NCBI GenBank assembly: GCA_946479705.1
Contig: CAMLHI010000139.1
Coordinates: forward strand, 1-5,969
From: an uncultured Oxalobacteraceae bacterium
GTDB lineage: Bacteria; Pseudomonadota; Gammaproteobacteria; Burkholderiales; Burkholderiaceae
DNA: 5,969 bases
Reading direction: 5' to 3'
Position 1 is the first letter of the stretch. Each line of letters opens with the position of its first letter. A program made the translations under genes and the position numbers. Shown here piece by piece: positions 1 through 4,782 of the stretch. Under the pieces are notes generated by a model. It made no database searches. It had not been told where the DNA came from and saw only the letters and a list, made by a program, of their open reading frames with translations.

Positions 1-2
1 AC

Positions 3-1964
3 GAATTGGGACGCATCGCCCGCAAGGTGCTCGCCAGCCCGGTCGGGCTGTTTGTACCGGCCGACTACCTCGGCGAGCGCGACGCGGCCGGGCTGTTTCG
101 CGACAGCGCGGAAAACCTGGTCATGGAATGCGCCTGCAAGGGCCAGGTCTACGGCCGCTACGAGGTGTCCGGCCGGCCCGGTTATGGCGAACAGGACCGT
201 CAACGCCTGGCCAGCCTGGCCGGACTGACCGCCTCCCTGCTGCAAGTGCACTCGCTGGCCCAGCGCTCGACCCACGCCTTCGCCCAGATCGAAGCGCAAC
301 TGGCGCACCAGGCCCAGATCCTCGACCAGATCAACGAATCGGTCCTCACGCTCGACCCCACCGGCTACATCACCAGCTGGAACAAGGGCGCCGAGCGGCT
401 GTTCGGCTACAGCGCGCTGGAAGCCATCGGCCGCAACATCCTGTTCCTGTACGCCGACGAGGAGGCCGGCTTTCACGACGCTTTCGTGGAGCAGGGCGGG
501 GCCTTGATGGAAGTGCGGCGGCGCAAGAAGAACGGCGAGGTGTTCTGGGCCAGCATGTCGCTCGCGCCCCTGCACAGTCCGGACGACAAGCCCATCGGCC
601 TGATCGCCTACCTGACCGACATCACCGAGCGCAAGCTGGCCGAGGAACGCTTGCACCACCTGGCTTATTACGACGCGCTCACCGGCCTGCCCAACCGCAC
701 CTTGCTGGCCAAGCTGGTCGACCAGGCCTTGACCGTGGCCAGCCGCAAGGAAGCCGCCGGCTGCGTGCTATTCATCGACTTGAACCGTTTCAAGCCGATC
801 AACGACACCCTGGGCCGTGCCATCGGCGACGCCCTGCTGCGCCAGGTGGCCCAGCGTTTCCGCGCGGCGCTGCGCGAGCAGGATGTGATCGCGCGCCTGT
901 CCGGCGACGAGTTTGCCGTCGGCCTGTTCGATATCCGCGAGCACTTCGAAGCGACCACCGTGGCGCGCAAGCTGCAGGCGGCGCTGGCCGAGCCTTTCCT
1001 CATCGACGGCAATGATTTGCGGGTGGGGGCGAGCATCGGCATCAGCGTGTTTCCGCAGGATGGAGCGGACGCCGAAGCGCTGCTGCGCCTGGCCGACATT
1101 GCCATGGAGCGCGCCAAGCAGGGCAACGAGGGTGACGACCGCAGCGTGGCGTTTTTCAGCAGCGAAATGAACCAGGGCATGCATGACCGCATGCGCCTGG
1201 AGTCGGGCTTGCGCCAAGCCTTGCGCAAGGGCGAATTGCTGCTGCACTACCAGCCTAAGTTCGATATCGGGCACGACCGCATCGTCGGGGCCGAGGCGCT
1301 GGTGCGCTGGATGCATCCGGAGCGCGGCATGGTGCCGCCGGTGCAGTTCATTCCGCTGGCCGAGGCGACCGGCCTGATCGTGCCGCTGGGCGAGTGGGTG
1401 CTGGAGGCGGCCTGCGCCCAGGCGGCGCAGTGGCAGGCGATGGGCTTTCCGGCGTTTCGCGTGGCGGTCAATGTGTCGGCGCGTGAGTTTACGCCGGCGC
1501 TGCCGGAGCGCGTGCGGGACTTGCTGGGGCGTCACGGGCTCGATCCGGCCTGGCTGGAATTGGAAATTACCGAGAGCACCCTGATGAACGATATCGAGCG
1601 GGTGATCGACATCATGGATCAGATTACTTCGTTGGGCGTGAGCCTGTCGCTGGACGATTTCGGTACCGGTTATTCGAGTCTGTCTTACCTGAAGCGCTTT
1701 CCGATCGATACCTTGAAGATCGACCGCTCGTTTACCATGGGCTTGCCTGGGGACAGCAACGACTGCGCCATCGCCAGCACCATCATCAGCATCGCCCAGC
1801 AACTGCGCCACCGGGTCATTGCCGAAGGCGTGGAGACCGATGCGCAGCTGGATTTCCTGCGCAGTGCCGGTTGCGATGAGGTGCAGGGTTATCTGTATTC
1901 CCAGCCGCTGTCGGCCAGTGCGTTTGAAGCCATGTTGCGCGAGCGTTGGTTGCCGTTCGGTTAG
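3..1964 (+). CDS. GAF-PAS-GGDEF-EAL cyclic-di-GMP signalling protein (5' end outside window)
   Basis: The frame is open to the left edge, so the true start lies upstream; residue numbers count from the TTG codon at 6. Residues 1-85 resemble the C-terminal half of a GAF sensor domain. A short helical linker leads to a PAS/PAC domain (about 105-210, with the usual ITERK exit). GGDEF (about 220-385) and EAL (about 398-645) domains follow. The GGDEF signature reads SGDEF (299-303), the first metal Asp is kept (D258), and the usual second Asp is N260. An RxxD inhibitory-site motif (REQD, 290-293) sits five residues before SGDEF. The EAL domain looks complete: E430 of EALVRW, N489, E520 of EITES, D550-D551 of DDFGTG, K571, E607 of AEGVET, Q627. 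I infer a c-di-GMP phosphodiesterase whose GGDEF domain is probably regulatory or weakly active. No membrane segment is visible in the part present. Family identity is very secure; the net activity is inference. Confidence 0.95.
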   Translation, partial: ELGRIARKVLASPVGLFVPADYLGERDAAGLFRDSAENLVMECACKGQVYGRYEVSGRPGYGEQDRQRLASLAGLTASLLQVHSLAQRSTHAFAQIEAQLAHQAQILDQINESVLTLDPTGYITSWNKGAERLFGYSALEAIGRNILFLYADEEAGFHDAFVEQGGALMEVRRRKKNGEVFWASMSLAPLHSPDDKPIGLIAYLTDITERKLAEERLHHLAYYDALTGLPNRTLLAKLVDQALTVASRKEAAGCVLFIDLNRFKPINDTLGRAIGDALLRQVAQRFRAALREQDVIARLSGDEFAVGLFDIREHFEATTVARKLQAALAEPFLIDGNDLRVGASIGISVFPQDGADAEALLRLADIAMERAKQGNEGDDRSVAFFSSEMNQGMHDRMRLESGLRQALRKGELLLHYQPKFDIGHDRIVGAEALVRWMHPERGMVPPVQFIPLAEATGLIVPLGEWVLEAACAQAAQWQAMGFPAFRVAVNVSAREFTPALPERVRDLLGRHGLDPAWLELEITESTLMNDIERVIDIMDQITSLGVSLSLDDFGTGYSSLSYLKRFPIDTLKIDRSFTMGLPGDSNDCAIASTIISIAQQLRHRVIAEGVETDAQLDFLRSAGCDEVQGYLYSQPLSASAFEAMLRERWLPFG

Positions 1965-2011
1965 CGCTTTCTCGGGTGCAGTCGGCCGTGGTGTCCGTGC
2001 ATGGGTTTCTG

Positions 2012-2017
2012 TATAAT
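2012..2017 (+). promoter_or_regulatory. -10 box of the tRNA-Ser promoter
   Basis: A perfect TATAAT lies 11 bases before the mature 5' end of the tRNA, which is the spacing expected for a tRNA promoter with a very short 5' leader. No convincing -35 hexamer is seen around 1988-1995, so strength may depend on other contacts. The 64 bases between the EAL stop and the tRNA hold no strong terminator. Confidence 0.6.
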
Positions 2018-2028
2018 GCTGGTCTGCA

Positions 2029-2118
2029 GGAAGCGTGGCCGAGCGGTTGAAGGCACCAGTCTTGAAAACTGGCGACGGGGAGACCTGTTCGTGAGTTCGA
2101 ATCTCACCGCTTCCGCCA
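2029..2118 (+). tRNA. tRNA-Ser, anticodon UGA, CCA encoded
   Basis: A full class II cloverleaf can be drawn. The acceptor arms GGAAGCG (2029-2035) and CGCTTCC (2108-2114) pair perfectly, followed by discriminator G2115 and genomic CCA (2116-2118). The anticodon stem is CCAGT/ACTGG with loop CTTGAAA and anticodon TGA at 2063-2065. The long variable arm (ACGGG-GAGA-CCTGT, one G-U pair) is typical of serine tRNAs. The T arm is GTGAG-TTCGAAT-CTCAC. It reads UCA and other UCN codons and corresponds functionally to E. coli serT. The 3' half is a common target for tyrosine integrases, and an integrase remnant lies just downstream. Confidence 0.97.
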
Positions 2119-2135
2119 ATGCAACGTTTATTACG

Positions 2136-2214
2136 GTTCGCTACCGTTCAGAAATTGAACTTACCTCATTGATTTATCTATGAAGATAGGTTCAACTTCG
2201 TTCGCTATCGTTCA
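2136..2214. repeat. Two 15-bp direct repeats bracketing an imperfect hairpin
   Basis: GTTCGCTACCGTTCA (2136-2150) recurs as GTTCGCTATCGTTCA (2200-2214), one mismatch in 15. Between them lies an imperfect hairpin, 2155-2195, with outer arms TTGAAC/GTTCAA and a further mostly paired stem (one mismatch, one bulge, one G-U) around a 10-base AT-rich loop. Each repeat stands exactly four bases outside the stem, so the whole arrangement is symmetric. It sits between the tRNA 3' end and the integrase promoter, where an attachment region would be expected. There is no T-run after the stem, so a simple intrinsic terminator is unlikely. Confidence 0.6.
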
Positions 2215-2243
2215 TTGCCAGCCGCAATAAGTGTTGGTATAAA
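2215..2243 (+). promoter_or_regulatory. Predicted sigma70 promoter for the integrase remnant
   Basis: TTGCCA (2215-2220) and TATAAA (2238-2243) are separated by exactly 17 bases, a good sigma70 match. Transcription would start near 2250, inside the hairpin at 2245-2267. The first TACCAAC-type heptamer (2233-2239, in GTTGGTA orientation) overlaps the -10 box. This suggests that integrase binding repressed its own transcription, as is known for several phage and island integrases. Confidence 0.5.
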
Positions 2244-2312
2244 CGTTGGTACGAAATCCGTACCAACAACGCGCCGTACCAACAGACCGGTCTAGCGCAG
2301 AACGATACCAAC
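2233..2312. repeat. Cluster of five GTTGGTA/TACCAAC heptamers, candidate integrase arm-type sites
   Basis: The heptamer occurs as GTTGGTA at 2233-2239 and 2245-2251, and as TACCAAC at 2261-2267, 2277-2283 and 2306-2312. The second and third copies form a perfect hairpin, GTTGGTACG (2245-2253) and CGTACCAAC (2259-2267), around a five-base loop. An 11-base word, ACCAACAACGC, is repeated at 2262-2272 and 2307-2317. Short repeats in both orientations directly upstream of an integrase and beside a tRNA attachment site are what arm-type binding sites of P4-like tyrosine integrases look like. The role is inferred from position and pattern. Confidence 0.6.
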
Positions 2313-2313
2313 A

Positions 2314-2541
2314 ACGCCTCTCACCGACATCAAATGCCGGCAGGCCAAGCCAGGGGAAATGCTGATCAAGCTGTCCGACGGCGCCGGCCTGCAGCTTCAC
2401 GTCGTGCCCAACGGATCCAAGCTCTGGCGCGGGGCCTGGCGATTCAATACCAAGCAAAAAACGTATGTCATGGGCGCCTATCCCGACGTCAGCCTGCAGC
2501 AGGCCAGGGATGGCCCCGTCAGACTACTAGCGGGTGCCTAA
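2314..2541 (+). pseudogene. int: P4-type tyrosine integrase, N-terminal arm-binding domain only
   Basis: The frame reads (T)PLTDIKCRQAKPGE, then from the first ATG (2359) KLSDGAGLQLHV, GSKLWRGAWRF, TYVMGAYPDVSLQQARD. This is the familiar N-terminal DUF4102/arm-DNA-binding domain of P4-like integrases, which usually begin MPLTDTK and run to about 400 residues. Here the codon expected to be the initiator ATG is ACG (2314-2316). An internal ATG at 2359 would remove the first 15 residues of the domain. The reading frame stops at 2539-2541 after RLLAGA, roughly at the end of the arm domain. The core-binding and catalytic (R-H-R-Y) domains are absent from the window. It is therefore a dead remnant, lost by deletion or by stop plus later erosion. 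Family assignment is firm. Confidence 0.85.
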
Positions 2542-2546
2542 TACAT

Positions 2547-2567
2547 TTCCTGACAGATTCCCTGACA
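2547..2567. repeat. Tandem TTCCTGACA / TTCCCTGACA motif
   Basis: TTCCTGACA (2547-2555) and TTCCCTGACA (2558-2567) form a short tandem repeat just after the integrase stop. The CTGACA core equals the right half of the inverted repeat at 2671-2700 before the DUF6088 gene. These may be extra half sites for the same repressor or may be chance. The rest of the 158-base gap (2542-2699) shows no gene that I can support. Confidence 0.35.
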
Positions 2568-2670
2568 AGGGTTCGATTGGCACTACATCGGCTCAACCTT
2601 AATGGTGAACGACTTGCGATCTATTCAGGCTGCGGCCGCGTCTTGCGAGCACCGACTTTATATGTGTTTT

Positions 2671-2700
2671 TGTCAGAAAAACGTGGTATATTTTCTGACA
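2671..2700 (+). promoter_or_regulatory. Palindromic operator overlapping an extended -10 promoter of the AbiE-type operon
   Basis: TGTCAGAAAA (2671-2680) and TTTTCTGACA (2691-2700) are a perfect 10-bp inverted repeat with a 10-base spacer. The repeat's last base is the A of the ATG start codon. TGGTATATT (2684-2692) inside it fits an extended -10 (TGn plus TATATT), while no -35 is visible at the right distance. Transcription would begin around 2698-2700, giving a leaderless or almost leaderless mRNA; no Shine-Dalgarno sequence precedes the ATG. AbiEi antitoxins are known to repress their own operon by binding inverted repeats, so this is the expected site for such control. Confidence 0.65.
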
Positions 2701-3371
2701 TGCGAACTCCTTCTTCAACCACTGTCCGGCCATCCAAGGCGCAAAAGCCAGGCACGGCCACGCCTCGGACCAATGTCGATGCCGCGATTCGCGCACAGCT
2801 AGGTCGGGCCAAGCCAGGCCAGGTTTTCAGCCCAAGCGACTTCGTCAACCTGGGCGGCCGCGCTGCAGTGGACAAGGTTTTGTCGCGTTTGGCGGCCAGT
2901 GGCGTCGTGCGGCGCATCGCACGGGGCTTGTACGATGTCCCGCGCACGCACGCGCTTCTGGGGCCGCTATTGCCGGCTCCGGACGACATTGCGCGTGCGC
3001 TGGCCGACAAGGGAAGCTTGCGGCTGCAGCCTTCCGGCGCCTACGCAGCCAACTTGCTCGGACTCACCGAGCAGGTGCCGATGAGGCTGGCGTTTCTAAC
3101 CGATGGCGCGTCCCGTGCCGTGCAGGTCGGGAATCAGTCGATTCTGCTGAAGCATACAACGCCGCGCAATATGGCAACGGCCGGTCGGATCAGCGGTTTG
3201 GTGATCCAGGCGCTGCGCCACCTGAAGCAACCCAATATCGACGCGCAGATGGTGGCTCGCCTGCGTGCGCGTTTGTCGGCTGAGGACAAGGCTGTGTTGC
3301 TGGCAGACGCGCCCTTGGCACCGGTATGGATTGCGGAAATCATGCGCGACATTGCACGCAACGAGGGTTGA
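2700..3371 (+). CDS. DUF6088 / AbiEi-like antitoxin and autorepressor
   Basis: The 223-residue product begins with a low-complexity basic segment (1-25). A winged helix-turn-helix follows (about 28-80: FSPSDFVNLGG, then AAVDKVLSRLAASG, then the wing RRIARGLYDVP). After it comes a domain typical of DUF6088/AbiEi proteins, with LQPSGAYAANLLGLTEQVP, LTDGASR and ILLKHTTPRNM. Such proteins are the antitoxins of type IV AbiE-type systems and bind DNA through the winged helix. I chose the ATG at 2700 because an extended -10 and palindrome end there and domain homology starts soon after. The frame itself is open further upstream, to 2334, through non-homologous sequence. The stop is three bases before the start of the AbiEii-like gene, so the two form an operon. 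No damage is visible. Function as an antitoxin is inferred from family and pairing. Confidence 0.85.
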   Translation: MRTPSSTTVRPSKAQKPGTATPRTNVDAAIRAQLGRAKPGQVFSPSDFVNLGGRAAVDKVLSRLAASGVVRRIARGLYDVPRTHALLGPLLPAPDDIARALADKGSLRLQPSGAYAANLLGLTEQVPMRLAFLTDGASRAVQVGNQSILLKHTTPRNMATAGRISGLVIQALRHLKQPNIDAQMVARLRARLSAEDKAVLLADAPLAPVWIAEIMRDIARNEG

Positions 3372-3374
3372 ACG

Positions 3375-4115
3375 ATGCCGCAGTTTCTTGACCTCTCCGC
3401 AGCAGACCAGCGCCTGACGCTGGAGCAGACCGCCGCGCGCGTAGGCTGGGTCGCATCGAGCGTGGAGAAGGATTTCTGGGTGTCCTGGATACTGCAGCAA
3501 TTGTTTGCAATGCCCGACCTGGCACCGCATCTGACCTTCAAGGGCGGCACATCGCTGTCCAAGGCTTGGGGGCTGATTGATCGCTTTTCCGAAGATATCG
3601 ACCTGACCATCGGCCGCGATGCGCTTGGGTTCGGGGGCGCCAACAGCCCGGAGCAAGCGCCGAGCGCCAAGCAACGATCGAAGCGGCTCAAGGCGCTCAA
3701 GATCGCGTGCGGCACGCATGTGCGCGACGTTGTGCAGCCGCAGTTGCTTGAGCGGCTGAACGCTGTCTTGGGCGGCGTCGGATGGGGTTTGCACCTGGAC
3801 GCCGAGGATGTCGACGCGCAGACGCTGTTGTTTGAATATCCGACTCACTTCGATGTGCAATCGGCGCGCTATCTTCGGCCCGTTGTGAAGATTGAGTTCG
3901 GTGCGCGATCCGATCCCTGGCCGGCGAACGCGCGCGTCGTCCGCCCAGCGTGGCGGCAGGATTACGCAGAAATGCAGGGCGAGATGTTCAGTTCGGTGCC
4001 GCCAGCGTTTGATATTGTGCTTGAAACTATCAGGAAATTTGAAGCTGATTTGGGTTCGACGAAGGCCGTCGAGTTCGCTCGCGAAAAAAGTGGATCGCGC
4101 GCTCGCCCTTGTTGA
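3375..4115 (+). CDS. AbiEii/AbiGii-type nucleotidyltransferase toxin, C-terminus replaced by IS3 sequence
   Basis: The product belongs to the nucleotidyltransferase AbiEii toxin family. FKGGTSLSKAWGLIDRFSEDIDL (residues 55-77) holds the glycine-rich nucleotide-binding turn and the metal-binding acidic pair D74-x-D76, and VVKIEFGARSDPWP appears later. Family members are usually about 300 residues; this one has 246. Up to about residue 212 it reads as family sequence. From about 216 (LETIRKFEADLG, then AVEFARE) it reads as the C-terminal part of an IS3-family OrfA, ending KSGSRARPC out of frame. The segment in which AbiEii proteins carry the RTFWEKATLLH-like region is gone. A clear ribosome site, GAGGG (3363-3367), precedes the ATG, and the gene follows the antitoxin by three bases. 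The catalytic site is retained but toxicity is doubtful, so it may be a pseudogene in practice. Confidence 0.8.
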   Translation: MPQFLDLSAADQRLTLEQTAARVGWVASSVEKDFWVSWILQQLFAMPDLAPHLTFKGGTSLSKAWGLIDRFSEDIDLTIGRDALGFGGANSPEQAPSAKQRSKRLKALKIACGTHVRDVVQPQLLERLNAVLGGVGWGLHLDAEDVDAQTLLFEYPTHFDVQSARYLRPVVKIEFGARSDPWPANARVVRPAWRQDYAEMQGEMFSSVPPAFDIVLETIRKFEADLGSTKAVEFAREKSGSRARPC

Positions 4116-4396
4116 GCAAGGACGACCAGTGAAGCCGGTCTATTCCGTACTTGGCATAGCGCGCTCGCATTTCGCTAATGCTGGCACGACCGGACGGCTG
4201 GGATGACGGCCGCACCGGGCCAACGTTTCATCAGCCTGCCGACGCCATCCTGGTCGACGCGGTCCGTGCTGAAATTACGGCGCTGCCGACTTATGGCTAC
4301 CGCCGGGCCGGCGCCCCGGTCAATCACACGCGCGCATTGATGGGCCTGCAAGCGATCAACCACAGGCGTTCCAGATCCTTTCTTGAACTAGCCTAA
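4020..4396 (+). mobile_element. IS3-family transposase OrfA/OrfB remnant, frameshifted and truncated at both ends
   Basis: The remnant lies in three frames. The OrfA tail (4020-4089) reads LETIRKFEADLG, then AVEFARE, and looks internally shortened. The start of OrfB (from about 4090) reads KVDRALALVEQGRPVKPVYS and VLGIARSH to about 4170. After a second shift between 4168 and 4181, the frame starting 4178 reads LARPDGW, DGRTGPTFHQPADA, LPTYGYRRAGA, INHRR and ends at 4396, with homology lost after about 4371. At 4084-4090 lies AAAAAAG, the slippery word used for programmed -1 frameshifting in IS3 elements. The A-run seems one base short: with seven A residues OrfA would read REKKWIARSPLLSKDDQ and stop at 4131-4133. 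The whole DDE catalytic domain is missing, and no terminal inverted repeats are visible. Non-functional. Confidence 0.8.
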
Positions 4397-4420
4397 TCAA
4401 AGGCTGTTATTTCGTTCAGT

Positions 4421-4498
4421 CCGACATGGCGGGGGTACCCGTATAAAAGGTAAACGACGAATACCCGTTATGCGGGTAATCTGGGGATGCCCGTCCCA
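4421..4498 (+). promoter_or_regulatory. Predicted hipBA promoter and palindromic operators
   Basis: TACCCG-TTATG-CGGGTA (4462-4478) is a perfect 6-bp inverted repeat. A weaker related pair, TACC (4436-4439) and GGTA (4449-4452), lies just upstream, with a second TACCCGT word at 4436-4442. A third partial pair, TGGG/CCCA, spans 4482-4498. HipB of E. coli binds inverted repeats of the form TATCC-N8-GGATA, so TACCC-N7-GGGTA is a similar design. TATAAA (4442-4447) could be a -10 box, with CCGACA (4421-4426) as a poor -35 at 15-base spacing. The promoter is tentative and the palindrome is certain as sequence. Confidence 0.45.
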
Positions 4499-4521
4499 CA
4501 GGTAAGCGCCGCGAACACGCC

Positions 4522-4779
4522 ATGAAACAAATCCTCTCCCTCCCCAGGCAGCTCGGTCCTTTCCTGCAGTCCGCGCGCAAGTCTGCCGGACTATCGCAGA
4601 CCGCGCTCGCGCAGCGGCTGGGGATCAGCCAAAGCCGCATCTCCGCCATGGAACTTGATCCGGGGTCGATCAATGTCGAGCAATTGCTGGCGCTGCTTGC
4701 GGCCTTGAATCATGAAGTCTTGCTGCAGCCGAAGCCCGATACCGTCGACGCTGCTGGTGCCGCCGTTACGGACTGGTAA
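4522..4779 (+). CDS. hipB: HipB-like XRE antitoxin
   Basis: This 85-residue protein has a single Cro/C1-type helix-turn-helix at about 15-70. It starts with LQSARKSAGLSQTALAQRLG, continues with the recognition helix ISQSRISAMELDP, and ends with SINVEQLLALLAALNHEVLLQ. This layout is standard for HipB, which dimerises, represses its own operon at inverted repeats and neutralises HipA. The C-terminal tail after residue 70 is short and flexible, ending in W. The ATG at 4522 is the only reasonable start: the frame upstream has no start codon before the stop at 4477. No strong Shine-Dalgarno is visible. The gene is intact. It precedes hipA by three bases, which fits a hipBA operon with coupled translation. 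Confidence 0.85.
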   Translation: MKQILSLPRQLGPFLQSARKSAGLSQTALAQRLGISQSRISAMELDPGSINVEQLLALLAALNHEVLLQPKPDTVDAAGAAVTDW

Positions 4780-4782
4780 GCG

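Noticed and set aside
768..1811. 347-codon open frame on the minus strand inside the EAL gene
   Set aside because: It is antisense to an unmistakable GGDEF-EAL coding region and its translation is low-complexity (Arg/His/Gln-rich), as expected from the opposite strand of GC-rich coding DNA.
1986..2010. Possible terminator after the EAL gene (CCGTG / CATGG)
   Set aside because: Only five pairs including a G-U, a nine-base loop and no T-run; not convincing as an intrinsic terminator.
2233..2312. CRISPR-like or iteron array
   Set aside because: The repeats are only seven bases, unevenly spaced and in both orientations, with no spacers and no replication gene; integrase arm sites explain them better.
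2334..2699. N-terminal extension of the DUF6088 gene to an ATG at 2334 (345 residues)
   Set aside because: The extension runs through the integrase remnant in another frame and shows no homology, and the promoter at 2684-2692 would exclude it from the transcript.
3096..3860. 254-codon and 193-codon minus-strand frames across the AbiE-type pair
   Set aside because: Both overlap convincing family sequence on the plus strand and show no recognisable motif or ribosome site.
4178..4396. Independent 72-residue gene
   Set aside because: Its sequence continues the IS3 OrfB homology that begins in the neighbouring frame, so it is part of the transposase remnant.
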